DNA from: Streptomyces fumigatiscleroticus | GTDB taxonomy: Bacteria > Actinomycetota > Actinomycetes > Streptomycetales > Streptomycetaceae | Direction of reading: 5' to 3' | Assembly: GCF_014647975.1 (NCBI RefSeq) | Contig: NZ_BMQF01000010.1 | Coordinates: forward strand, 124,001 to 188,000 | Length of the DNA: 64,000 bases | Shown here: positions 1 to 8,156 of the stretch, one piece after another | How positions within the stretch are numbered: position 1 is the stretch's first letter | Layout of the letters: the number at the start of each line of letters is the position of its first letter | Made by a program: the position numbers and the translations under genes | The notes under the pieces: generated by a model | What the model was told of the DNA's origin: nothing | Databases searched by the model: none | What the model saw: only the letters and a program-made list of their open reading frames with translations

Positions 1-68
1 AGCAGCACCACGGCCCCGGCCACCCCGCCCAGCACGGCGACGTACCGTCTCACTGCCCCGCCCCTCAC
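1..68 (-). CDS. Secreted or membrane protein, N-terminal fragment (cut by window edge)
   Basis: Only the first 22 codons are inside the window. Reading leftwards, a GTG at 68-66 is preceded by GGAGGA with a 9-nt spacer, a strong ribosome binding site. The visible peptide begins MRGAVRRY and then becomes hydrophobic (VAVLGGVAGAVVLL), which looks like a signal peptide or membrane anchor with a basic n-region. A second in-frame GTG lies at 53. It begins 18 nt after the stop of the GH30 gene on the same strand, so the two are probably co-transcribed. The function cannot be read from this fragment. Confidence 0.6.
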   Translation of the reverse strand, partial: MRGGAVRRYVAVLGGVAGAVVL

Positions 69-86
69 CGGCTGAGTTCCTCCGCC

Positions 87-1955
87 CTACTGCAACCGCC
101 ACTTCTGGTTGGCGGCCCCGGTGCAGGACCATATCTGCGCCCGGGCCCCGTTGGCCGGGGAATTGTCGGTGACGTCCAGGCACTTGTCCGCGGCGAGGTT
201 GACCACGTCACCGGTGGCGGAGTCGTACGACCACTGCTGGGCACCGGTGCCGTTGCAGCCGTACAACTGCACCTTCGCCCCGTCCGCCGTCGACCCCGAC
301 GTCACGTCCAGGCACTTGCCCAGCGCCCGGACCGAGCCGTCCGCCTGCACGGTCCAGCTCTGGGCGGCCGAGCCGTTGCAGTCGTAGAGCTGCACCGCGG
401 TGCCGTCGGCGCTCGATCCGCCCGCCACGTCCAGGCACTTGCCCGCGAGACCGACGAAGGACCCCGACCGGGCGCCGCCGCCCGACTGGGTGCCCGACCA
501 GGTGAAGGTCGCCGAGGTCCGGCCGGGCAGGGAGTACGTGGCGTGCTGCGAACCCCAGTCGATGGTCACGGTCTTCGCCGACGAGGAGCCGTTGTAGGCG
601 ATCAGCGCCTTGGAACCGTCCGGGTTGCGCCAAGCCACGTTCGGGACCGTCGAGCTCGCCGTCGAGGCGATGCGCTGCGCGCCCGGCCGGACGAACTTCG
701 TCAGATGGCCCATCGTGTAGTACTCGACCGTGTAGTCCACCTGCCCGTGCCGCGAGTCCCCGTTGTGCACGGTGATCAGGCCGGAGCAGGTCCCGCAGCC
801 GCCGTTGTGCGGTCCCCGGTTCTGGTCGACCGCCAGCGACCACTTCGTCACCGACCTCGCCCAGTTGCGGGTGTAGTCGATGATGTTCATCATGTCCTCG
901 CGCTGCTGGTCGGCGATCCAGGTGCCGCCCGAGTGCTCGGTGCCGAAGGCGTCGAGCTGCGGGTACCGGTCGTGCACGGACGTCTGCTCGGCGACGTCGC
1001 CGCCGTAGCCGTGCCAGGCGATGCCGCCGAAGTTCGGGTGCGAGCGGATGGCCGCGTCGTCCACCGTCTGCGCCGCGTAGGCGTCGTAGGTGTCCCAGTT
1101 CCAGTCGTGCGCCAGCACCTTGGTGGACAGGCCCGCCGCCTGGAGCTTGGGCAGCAGCTCGTTCTTGGTGAAGTAGGCCAGCCCGGAGGCGTTCCAGCTC
1201 ATCGACGGATAGCCCGAGCAGCACGTCGGCTCGTTCTGCGCGGTGACGTACGCGACGGGCACGCCCTGGTCGCGGTAGCCCTGGAGGTACTTCACGAAGT
1301 AGGAGGCGTACGTGCCGTAGTACTCGGCCTTCAGCCAGCCCCCGTTGAGCTGCCCGCTGTCCTTCATCCAGGCCGGGGCCGTCCAGGGCGAGGCCATCAC
1401 GGTCAGGTCCGGGTTGAGCTGCCGCGCCTGTCCGGTCAGCGGCAGCACGTCCGCCTGGTCGTGCGCGAGAGTGAACCGCGTGAGGTCCGGGTCGGTCTGC
1501 CCGGCCGGCACGTCGTCGTAGGTGTAGCCGTAGCGGGCCAGGTCCGAGGAGCCCATCGGGTTGCGCAGGAAGGACAGCCCGATGCCGTCCGCCGGCGAGA
1601 ACAGCTTGCGCATGGTCGCGTCCCGGGTCGCCTGCGACAGCGCCCCGCTGCTGTTCATCAGCCAGGCCGCGGTGTCCGTGAAGGACGCGCCGCCGCCGGT
1701 GAAGGTCTGGTACCGGGTGTTCTCGTCGACGGTGATGTGCTCGCCGCTGCCGCCGGTACCGGACTGGAAGGCGAAGGGCGTCTGCGCCTGGAGTCCGCGT
1801 ACGACATTGCGTCCGGCGCTGTCGTCGGTGGTGGTCAGCCAGGCGGTCACCTGCTCGCCCGCCGCCTGCGCGGGCGCGGGTACGGCGGCGGTGAAACCGG
1901 CCGTGGTGAGCAGCCCGGCCAGGAACAGCCGGACCGCGCGTGCGGGTCCTCTCAT
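87..1955 (-). CDS. Secreted GH30-family glycoside hydrolase with C-terminal ricin-type lectin domain
   Basis: 622 residues. A signal peptide (basic start, hydrophobic run, APAQA-A at about residue 30) indicates export. Residues about 60-480 form a GH30-type catalytic unit: E242 in TAQNEPT is the expected acid/base and E340 in GTEHSGG the expected nucleophile. The end of this region (VAWRNPDGSKALIAYNGSS) is the usual GH30 beta-sandwich. Residues about 497-622 are a ricin B-type trefoil with three repeats, each with GKCLDV or DKCLDV and a terminal QxW (QSW, QQW, QKW), expected to bind sugar. The family cleaves beta-1,6-glucan, xylan or glucosylceramide; the exact substrate is not readable. It is divergent from a GH3 enzyme, which suggests joint use of an external glycan. 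Confidence 0.88.
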   Translation of the reverse strand: MRGPARAVRLFLAGLLTTAGFTAAVPAPAQAAGEQVTAWLTTTDDSAGRNVVRGLQAQTPFAFQSGTGGSGEHITVDENTRYQTFTGGGASFTDTAAWLMNSSGALSQATRDATMRKLFSPADGIGLSFLRNPMGSSDLARYGYTYDDVPAGQTDPDLTRFTLAHDQADVLPLTGQARQLNPDLTVMASPWTAPAWMKDSGQLNGGWLKAEYYGTYASYFVKYLQGYRDQGVPVAYVTAQNEPTCCSGYPSMSWNASGLAYFTKNELLPKLQAAGLSTKVLAHDWNWDTYDAYAAQTVDDAAIRSHPNFGGIAWHGYGGDVAEQTSVHDRYPQLDAFGTEHSGGTWIADQQREDMMNIIDYTRNWARSVTKWSLAVDQNRGPHNGGCGTCSGLITVHNGDSRHGQVDYTVEYYTMGHLTKFVRPGAQRIASTASSTVPNVAWRNPDGSKALIAYNGSSSAKTVTIDWGSQHATYSLPGRTSATFTWSGTQSGGGARSGSFVGLAGKCLDVAGGSSADGTAVQLYDCNGSAAQSWTVQADGSVRALGKCLDVTSGSTADGAKVQLYGCNGTGAQQWSYDSATGDVVNLAADKCLDVTDNSPANGARAQIWSCTGAANQKWRLQ

Positions 1956-2002
1956 GGAGTGCCGCCCTTCTGAAGGTGGGGGATGGGGGCGTGCGAGCCG
2001 TG

Positions 2003-2031
2003 AGTAAAGAATGGGTTCGTGTACACGTCAA
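2003..2031 (-). promoter_or_regulatory. Probable promoter of the GH30 gene
   Basis: On the minus strand TTGACG (2031-2026), a 17-nt spacer and TTTACT (2008-2003) resemble a housekeeping promoter about 50 nt before the GH30 start. The spacer contains the palindrome GTGTACAC (2019-2026), a possible operator. Confidence 0.45.
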
Positions 2032-2100
2032 GGGGGTGCGCGTTCATGTGTCGAACGGTCAACGCCTCATTTCCAGCCGCCTGTTGCGTCCGTACCGGTT

Positions 2101-2142
2101 CTGACGTCAGGTCTTGACGCTGCCGCGTCACCCCAGTTAACT
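2101..2142 (+). promoter_or_regulatory. Probable promoter of the GH3 gene with adjacent palindrome
   Basis: TTGACG (2114-2119), a 17-nt spacer and TTAACT (2137-2142) form a plausible -35/-10 pair for the GH3 gene. A perfect 10-bp palindrome, CTGACGTCAG, sits immediately upstream at 2101-2110 and could be a regulator site shared with the divergent GH30 gene. Confidence 0.4.
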
Positions 2143-2192
2143 CACGCCGTGATCTAAGTCGTGAGAGGACTATGAGAGTCGAGGGACGTTCC

Positions 2193-5100
2193 ATGCGAAG
2201 AACCGCCCTGCTCGCCTGTGCCACCCTCTTGACCGGGCTGCTCCCGCTGGCCGCCTCCGCGCAGGCGACCGCGGCCGACGACCCCGCCCCTGTCCCCGTG
2301 GACCGCTTCGAGGGCGAGGTGCCGTTCGCCGGCCAGCCCGCCGAGGGCCTGTTCACCTGGGGCGGAGACACCGACGACCCGCCCACCCTGCGACTGGCCG
2401 AGCGCGCCGACGCCCCCGAGGGCGACAAGGTCCTGGCCGGCACCTACGACATCAGCGGCTACGGCGGCTTCACCCACGACTTCGCCGCCACGGAACCCGC
2501 CCACGACTGGTCCGCCCACCGGGGCATCCGCTTCTGGTGGGACGGCCGGAACATCGGCAAGAGGATCACCCTCGAGATCAAGGACGGCGGCGCCCACGGC
2601 GAGGCCTCCGAGCTGTGGACGGCCTCCTTCACCGACGACTTCACCGGCTGGAAACAGATCGAGATCCCCTTCACCGACTTCACCTATCGCACGGACTACC
2701 AGCCCGTCGGCGGCATCGACCAGGTCCTGAACCTCACCGGGATGTGGGGCTACGCGGTCACCCTCCCGGCCGGCGTCAAGGGCGAGTTCGCCATGGACGG
2801 CGTCGAGCTCTACGGCCGGGCCGACCAGTCCCTGCGGGCCTCGGTCACCACCGACGCCGCCGTGTACCCCGTCACCGAGGGCGGCTCGGCGGCCGTGCGG
2901 ATCACCGTCGCCACCACCGGCTCCGCCCCGCTCGACGAGCCGGTCACGGTCGCCTACGAGACGGCCGGCGGCACCGCGGAGTCCGGCAGGGACTACACCC
3001 CGGTCACCGGGACGCTCACCTTCCCGGCGGGCACCGCCTCCGGCACCTCCCGCACCGTCCGGGTGACGAGCCTGAAGGACCGCGGCGCCGAGGCCGCCGA
3101 GACCGTCCCGCTGAAGCTGACCGTCACCGGCGCCAAGGCCCCGGCCGAGACCCCGCAGGTCGTCATCGACGCGCACGGACTGCCGTATCTGGACAGCGGG
3201 CTGCCGGTGAAGAAGCGGGTGGCCGATCTGGTCTCCCGCATGTCGCTGGAGGAGAAGGCCGGCCAGATGACCCAGGCCGAGCGCGGCGGGCTCACCGCGC
3301 CCGGGGACGTCGCCGGCTACGCCCTCGGCTCGGTGCTCTCCGGCGGCGGCTCCACGCCGACGCCCAACACCGCCGATGCCTGGGCGAAGATGATCGACTC
3401 CTTCCAGCTGCGGACCCGGGCCACCCGCTACCAGATCCCGCTGATCTACGGCGTGGACGCCGTGCACGGCCACAACAACCTGGTCGGCGCCACGATCATG
3501 CCGCACAACATCGGCCTCGGCGCCTCCCGGGACCCGCGACTGGCGCAGAAGACGGCCGAGGTGACCGCCTCCGAGGTCCGCGCCACCGGCGTCCCCTGGG
3601 ACTTCGCCCCCTGCCTGTGCGTGACCCGCGACGAGCGCTGGGGCCGCTCCTACGAGTCCTTCGGCGAGGACCCGGCCCTGGTGAAGTCGCTGGAGACGGT
3701 GATCCAGGGCTTCCAGGGCCGCGCTGACGGGCGTGACCTGGACCGCAGCGACAAGGTCCTCGCCACCGCCAAGCACTTCGTCGCCGACGGCGGCACCGCC
3801 TACGGCTCCTCCACCACCGGCACGTACACCATCGACCAGGGCGTCACCACGGTCACCCGGCAGCAACTCCAGGCCGTCCACCTCGATCCGTACCAGGACG
3901 CCGTCGACCGCGGCGTCGGCACGGTCATGCCGTCCTACTCCTCGCTGGAGATCGTCGGCGACGGCCGGGGGCCGGTGAAGATGCACGCCCGCGCCGACAT
4001 GATCAACGGTGTGCTCAAGGACCGGATGGGCTTCGACGGCTTCGTCATCAGCGACTACAACGCCATCGACCAGCTCCCCGGCGACTACGCCTCCCACGTC
4101 CGCACCTCGGTCAACGCGGGCCTGGACATGATGATGGTGCCGTACTCCTACAAGGAGTTCAGCACTACGCTCGCCGACGAGGTGAGGGCCGGCCGGATCA
4201 GCGAGCAGCGCATCGACGACGCGGTCTCCCGCATCCTCACCCAGAAGTTCCGACTGGGACTGTTCGAGCACCCCTACGCCGACACCGGCAACGCCTCGAA
4301 GATCGGCTCCACCGCCCACCGGGCCGTGGCCCGCGAGGCGGCCGCCGCCTCCCAGGTGCTGCTGAAGAACGCCGACGGGCTGCTGCCGCTGAAGAAGAGC
4401 CAGAAGGTCTACGTCGCCGGGTCCAACGCCGACGACATCGGCAACCAGACCGGCGGCTGGACCATCACCTGGCAGGGCTCCTCCGGTGACATCACCCCCG
4501 GCACGACGATCCTTCAGGCGATGCGCAGGGCGGGCGGCGACGTCACGTACTCCAAGGACGCCTCGGCGTCCACCGACGGCTACGACGTCGGCGTGGTCGT
4601 CGTCGGCGAGACACCGTACGCCGAGGGGATGGGCGACGTCGGCAACGGACACGACCTGGAGCTGTCCGCCGCCGACCGGGCGGCCGTGGACAAGGTCTGC
4701 GCCGCCATGAAGTGCGCGGTGCTGATCGTCTCCGGCCGCCCCCAGCTCGTCGGGGACCGGCTCGGGAGCATCGACGCCCTGGTCGCCTCCTGGCTTCCGG
4801 GCACCGAGGGCGACGGCGTCGCGGACGTCCTCTACGGCAGGCGGCCCTTCACCGGGCAGCTCCCCGTCACCTGGCCGAAGTCGCAGGACCAGCTCCCGAT
4901 CAACGTCGGCGACACGGCGTACGACCCGCAGTACCCCTACGGCTGGGGCCTGACCACCCTGACCGAGGCCCCGCGGGGCGGTACGGCCACGCTGAAGGCG
5001 CTCGGCGTCGCGGCGAGGGCGGCCGAACGGGCCGGGTCGGAGAAGACCGGCCGCGCGCTCGTCACCAGGGCGCGGCTGCTGGTCCAGCGGGAGGTGGGCC

Positions 5101-5213
5101 AGGACATCACGGCCGCGGTGGCGAAGCCGTTCGCCGACGCCGACCATCTGCTGCTGACGGGCCGGTACGCGGCGGCGGTCGAGAAGCTGACGGAGGCCTA
5201 CCGGGCGCACTGA
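2193..5213 (+). CDS. Secreted GH3 beta-glucosidase with N-terminal CBM11/CIA30-like and Calx-beta domains
   Basis: 1006 residues from the ATG at 2193, chosen over the ATG at 2172 because GAGGGACG precedes it at good spacing and the product then starts with a clean signal peptide (MRRTALLACATLL, ASAQA). Residues about 35-210 resemble a CBM11/CIA30 jelly-roll (RFEGEVPF, ISGYGG, GIRFWWDG). About 212-325 is a Calx-beta-like linker (VTEGGSAAVRITV, AESGRDYTPVTGTLTF). The GH3 N domain follows, with the KHF motif and nucleophile D621 in GFVISDYNAID, then the GH3 C domain with the LLKNADGLLPLKK hallmark. It is expected to release glucose or a similar sugar from oligosaccharide ends outside the cell. 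The multi-domain architecture is longer than simple GH3 enzymes. Confidence 0.9.
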   Translation: MRRTALLACATLLTGLLPLAASAQATAADDPAPVPVDRFEGEVPFAGQPAEGLFTWGGDTDDPPTLRLAERADAPEGDKVLAGTYDISGYGGFTHDFAATEPAHDWSAHRGIRFWWDGRNIGKRITLEIKDGGAHGEASELWTASFTDDFTGWKQIEIPFTDFTYRTDYQPVGGIDQVLNLTGMWGYAVTLPAGVKGEFAMDGVELYGRADQSLRASVTTDAAVYPVTEGGSAAVRITVATTGSAPLDEPVTVAYETAGGTAESGRDYTPVTGTLTFPAGTASGTSRTVRVTSLKDRGAEAAETVPLKLTVTGAKAPAETPQVVIDAHGLPYLDSGLPVKKRVADLVSRMSLEEKAGQMTQAERGGLTAPGDVAGYALGSVLSGGGSTPTPNTADAWAKMIDSFQLRTRATRYQIPLIYGVDAVHGHNNLVGATIMPHNIGLGASRDPRLAQKTAEVTASEVRATGVPWDFAPCLCVTRDERWGRSYESFGEDPALVKSLETVIQGFQGRADGRDLDRSDKVLATAKHFVADGGTAYGSSTTGTYTIDQGVTTVTRQQLQAVHLDPYQDAVDRGVGTVMPSYSSLEIVGDGRGPVKMHARADMINGVLKDRMGFDGFVISDYNAIDQLPGDYASHVRTSVNAGLDMMMVPYSYKEFSTTLADEVRAGRISEQRIDDAVSRILTQKFRLGLFEHPYADTGNASKIGSTAHRAVAREAAAASQVLLKNADGLLPLKKSQKVYVAGSNADDIGNQTGGWTITWQGSSGDITPGTTILQAMRRAGGDVTYSKDASASTDGYDVGVVVVGETPYAEGMGDVGNGHDLELSAADRAAVDKVCAAMKCAVLIVSGRPQLVGDRLGSIDALVASWLPGTEGDGVADVLYGRRPFTGQLPVTWPKSQDQLPINVGDTAYDPQYPYGWGLTTLTEAPRGGTATLKALGVAARAAERAGSEKTGRALVTRARLLVQREVGQDITAAVAKPFADADHLLLTGRYAAAVEKLTEAYRAH

Positions 5214-5230
5214 AGGAAACGTTCCGTTCC

Positions 5231-5260
5231 CTGACCGGTTGCGGACATTTCGGGTAGTTT
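5231..5260 (+). promoter_or_regulatory. Probable leaderless promoter
   Basis: CTGACC (5231-5236), an 18-nt spacer and TAGTTT (5255-5260). The ATG of the next gene begins 6 nt after the -10 box, so transcription would start at or next to the start codon. The only Shine-Dalgarno-like bases (GAGG) are 1 nt from the ATG, too close to act. Confidence 0.5.
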
Positions 5261-5266
5261 CGAGGT

Positions 5267-6640
5267 ATGAAGGCCGCGACACGGACCCGAGGCCCGGCCG
5301 GAGCGCTGATCGCGCTGGCGCTCGCCGTCCTGACCCTGCTGACGGCGGGCGCCCCGCGCGCGACCGCGGACACCAGCGTCTCGGCGGTCGCCGAGGCCCT
5401 GCGCGAGAGCCCCGTCTATGTCGACCCGGCCGCCGCCGGGCAGCTCTCCCGGGCCGACGCCGACGCCCTCGCCAAGAAGATCGAGGACGCGGACAAGCCG
5501 CTCTTCGTGGCGGTGCTGCCCGACGGCTACCCCACGCAGAACCTCTTCACCGACCTGCGCACCGCCACCGGCATCACGGGCGTCTACGCGATCCGCCTCG
5601 GCGACCGCTTCGGCGCCCGCGCCGACTCCTCGGTCCTGCCGCGCACCGCCGTGCGGAATCTCGTCGGCAGCGTGCAGGGCGAGGACACCGCGGCCCAGCT
5701 CGAGGACTTCACCGACCGGGCCCTGGCCAACATGGGCGGCTCGGCGCCCGCCGGCTGGGACTCCTCCAAAGGAAGGGGCGGAGTGCCGGCCACCGCGCTG
5801 ATCACCGTGGGCGCGTTGCTGGTCGTGGGCGGTGCGGGCGCGTACACGATGGCGCGGCGCAACCGGCGCCGCCGGGAGAAGGAGGAGCGGGCGGCGCTGG
5901 AGAGGCTGCGGGTGGTGGTCGACGAGGACATCACGGCGTTCGGGGAGGAGCTGGACCGGCTGGACTTCCGCCCCGGGGAACCGGGCGCCGACGACGCGAT
6001 GCGCGGGGACTACGCCCACGCCCTGGACGCCTACGACCAGGCGAAGACGTTCATGGCGGCCGCCCGGCGGCCGGGAGACGTGCGGGCCGTCACCCAGGCC
6101 CTGGAGGACGGCCGTTTCTCCCTCGCGCGGCTCGCCGCCCGCCGCGAGGGCAGGCCGCTGCCCGAACGCCGGCCCCCCTGCTTCTTCGACCCGCGGCACG
6201 GCCCCTCGGTCGCCGACGCGACCTGGACACCCCCGGGCGGCACGCCGCGCGAGGTCCCGGTCTGCGCGGCCGACCGGGTCAGGCTGGCCGAGGGCCGCGA
6301 CCCGGCCGTCCGCGAGGTGGAGACCGACTACGGCCGCCGCCCGTACTGGGACGCCGGCCCGGCCTACGGGCCCTGGGCGGGCGGCTACTTCGGCGGCGGC
6401 ATCCTGCCCGGCCTGCTGGTCGGCACGGTTCTGGGCAGCATGCTGGCGACACCTGCGTACGGGGCGGGCTACGGCTACGACTACGCGGGCCAGGACGGCT
6501 TCGGCGGTGGCTACGAGGGCGGCGACGTCTCCGGTGCGGACTTCGACCCGGGCGACTTCGGCGGCTTCGGCGACGGCGGGGACTTCGGCGGCGGAGGGGA
6601 CTTCGGGGGCGGGAACCAGGACTTCGGCGGCGGGTTCTGA
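5267..6640 (+). CDS. Exported single-pass membrane protein with Gly/Asp-rich tail (conserved actinomycete family)
   Basis: 457 residues. Signal peptide at 1-35 (ALIALALAVLTLLTAGAPRATA). Residues about 36-165 form an extracytoplasmic alpha/beta domain with the feel of a TPM-like domain (VYVDPAAAGQLSRADADALAKKI, PLFVAVLPDGY). A membrane helix follows at about 172-195 (ALITVGALLVVGGAGAYTMA), then a basic stop-transfer run RRNRRRREKEER. The cytoplasmic part contains an alpha-helical segment, a hydrophobic Gly stretch (GGGILPGLLVGTVLGSML) and a low-complexity tail of DFGGG repeats. A Gly-rich tail after a TPM domain is common in this family. The precise role is not known to me. It is probably expressed alone from a leaderless promoter. 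Confidence 0.75.
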   Translation: MKAATRTRGPAGALIALALAVLTLLTAGAPRATADTSVSAVAEALRESPVYVDPAAAGQLSRADADALAKKIEDADKPLFVAVLPDGYPTQNLFTDLRTATGITGVYAIRLGDRFGARADSSVLPRTAVRNLVGSVQGEDTAAQLEDFTDRALANMGGSAPAGWDSSKGRGGVPATALITVGALLVVGGAGAYTMARRNRRRREKEERAALERLRVVVDEDITAFGEELDRLDFRPGEPGADDAMRGDYAHALDAYDQAKTFMAAARRPGDVRAVTQALEDGRFSLARLAARREGRPLPERRPPCFFDPRHGPSVADATWTPPGGTPREVPVCAADRVRLAEGRDPAVREVETDYGRRPYWDAGPAYGPWAGGYFGGGILPGLLVGTVLGSMLATPAYGAGYGYDYAGQDGFGGGYEGGDVSGADFDPGDFGGFGDGGDFGGGGDFGGGNQDFGGGF

Positions 6641-6736
6641 GGCGCGGGCGGTGCGGTACCGGTCACACGCGGGGTCCGGGGCCGGAAGGCGGCGGGCTCC
6701 GGGGGCCGGAAGGCGGCGGGCTCCGGGCCCCTGCGC

Positions 6737-7237
6737 TCACCCGATGTCCGGCAGCGCCAGCCACTCGTCCCAGGTCAGGTCCCGTCCCACGAAGCGCGGC
6801 CGCGCGAGGGGCCAGTCCTCGGCGATCCACCGCGGTACGAACGTGTCCAGCGCCCGCTCCAGCTCGCCGCCCACCTCCTCGTCCACGACCCACCACGAGA
6901 TCTCGGCGTCGGCTCCGGTCTTCTCCGGCGGATCGATGGAGACGCAGCCGCGCAGCGCGGTCCGGTCCCCGTTCTCCACCGTGTGGTTGAAGGACCGGTG
7001 GGCCTCGGTCTCGGCCGCGTGCCGCTGAAGGTCCTCCCTGTTGGCCTCGTACGACATCGTGGCGGACGGCCGGCCCCAGGCCTTGCCGTACACGGCCCAC
7101 AGCCCCTCCCGCGAACCCATCACGGCCGGGTGGTCCAGCGGCGCGTCCGCGCCGCTGATCGGCCGCAGCCGGTGTCCGCCCGCGCCGGGCAGCGCGACGC
7201 TCAGGGGGTGCACGAAGTCGTGCGGCAACCGGGTCAT
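6737..7237 (-). CDS. Putative GNAT-like N-acetyltransferase
   Basis: 166 residues from the ATG at 7237. Upstream codons in the same frame lack coding character, so the shorter start is used; no good ribosome binding site is visible. The product has the usual GNAT order: an N-terminal LRPISGADAPLDHPAV segment, a central FNHTVENGDRTALRGCVSIDPPEK strand pair and a later ISWWVVDEEVGGELERALDTFVPRWI helix-strand. The canonical Q/RxxGxG/A acetyl-CoA loop is weak, so activity is uncertain. It may equally be a conserved Streptomyces protein with only the GNAT fold. It ends about 170 nt after yceI on the same strand. Confidence 0.6.
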   Translation of the reverse strand: MTRLPHDFVHPLSVALPGAGGHRLRPISGADAPLDHPAVMGSREGLWAVYGKAWGRPSATMSYEANREDLQRHAAETEAHRSFNHTVENGDRTALRGCVSIDPPEKTGADAEISWWVVDEEVGGELERALDTFVPRWIAEDWPLARPRFVGRDLTWDEWLALPDIG

Positions 7238-7404
7238 GGCCGTGAAGCCAACCAGCACCCGCCCGGCGGCGCACCGGGATTTCACCGGGCCGGACCGGGG
7301 CTGCCGCGCGAGAGGGGAGAGCGGCGAGCGCCCGCGCTCCACCGGGAGGCGGAGGACGGGCGCGCTCGGTCCTCGGGGCCCGGACGGGTGCGGCCCCCGC
7401 GGGT

Positions 7405-8016
7405 TCAGCCCGCGTTCCTGATCGCCGAGATGTCGAAGTTCAGCTTGATCTTGTCGGACACCAGCACACCGCCCGTCTCCAGCGCCGCGTTCCAGGTCAG
7501 GCCCCACTCCGAGCGCAGGATCTCCGCCTTGCCCTCGAAGCCGACGCGCTCGTTGCCGAACGGGTCCTTGGCGGCGCCGTTGAACTCCAGGTCGATGGTG
7601 ACCGGCCGGGTGGTGCCGAGGATCGTCAGATCACCGGTGATGCGGTAGTCGTCGCCGCCCAGGGCCTCGGCCCCGGTGGACCGGAAGGTCATGACCGGGT
7701 GCTCGTCCGTCTTGAAGAAGTCCGCGCTCTTCAGGTGGCCGTCGCGGTCGGCGGAGCCGGTGTCGATGCTGTCCATCCGGATGTCCAGGGACGCCGTGGA
7801 CCGGGACGGGTCGGTGCCGTCCAGGTGCAGCGAGCCGGTGAAGTCGAGGAACTTGCCCTTGACGTTGGTGACCATGGCGTGCCGGGCGACGAACCCCAGC
7901 GTGGTGTGGGCCGGGTCGATCGTGTAGTCGCCGGTCAGCGCGGCCAGGTCCGGGCTGACGGCGGCGGGCTGCTGGGTGCCGGTGCCGGTGCTGGTGTTGC
8001 GGCCGAAGATGCCCAT
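7405..8016 (-). CDS. YceI-family polyisoprenoid-binding-like protein
   Basis: 203 residues, no signal peptide. After a short variable N-terminus the YceI domain runs to the end: GDYTIDPAHTTLGFVARHAM, KFLDFTGSLHLDG, DSIDTGSADRDGHLKSADFFKTDEHP and DLTILGTTRPVTIDLEF are textbook family blocks. The fold is a lipocalin-like beta-barrel that binds long isoprenoid chains in characterised members. In Streptomyces these genes are often under MarR-type control, and the promoter here has operator-like repeats. The start at 8016 is supported by GGGAG 6-9 nt upstream. Confidence 0.9.
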   Translation of the reverse strand: MGIFGRNTSTGTGTQQPAAVSPDLAALTGDYTIDPAHTTLGFVARHAMVTNVKGKFLDFTGSLHLDGTDPSRSTASLDIRMDSIDTGSADRDGHLKSADFFKTDEHPVMTFRSTGAEALGGDDYRITGDLTILGTTRPVTIDLEFNGAAKDPFGNERVGFEGKAEILRSEWGLTWNAALETGGVLVSDKIKLNFDISAIRNAG

Positions 8017-8031
8017 GGCGTTCTCCCTGTT

Positions 8032-8091
8032 GTTGAATGTTCAACCAAACTGACGCGCTCGACTATAGGGCTATTCCGTTCAACTTTCAAC
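8032..8091 (-). promoter_or_regulatory. Promoter of yceI with TTCAAC operator repeats
   Basis: On the minus strand TTGAAA (8090-8085), a 17-nt spacer and TATAGT (8067-8062) make the best sigma-70 type promoter in the window. TTCAAC hexamers lie on the plus strand at 8079-8084 and 8086-8091 (direct repeats over the -35), and an inverted pair GTTGAA-N2-TTCAAC lies at 8032-8045 in the early transcribed region. This arrangement suits a MarR-type repressor; that is inference. Confidence 0.65.
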
Positions 8092-8156
8092 GTTATGGGG
8101 ACGCGCTGCCGGTGTCCACGCTCATCCAGGACAAGTCCGTCCCCCGGTGGTAGGGC

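Noticed and set aside
2154..5282. A 1042-residue open frame on the minus strand opposite the GH3 gene
   Set aside because: It mirrors a clear GH3 enzyme in another frame, is Gly/Val/Arg-rich without motifs and has no start site. GC-rich DNA yields such shadows.
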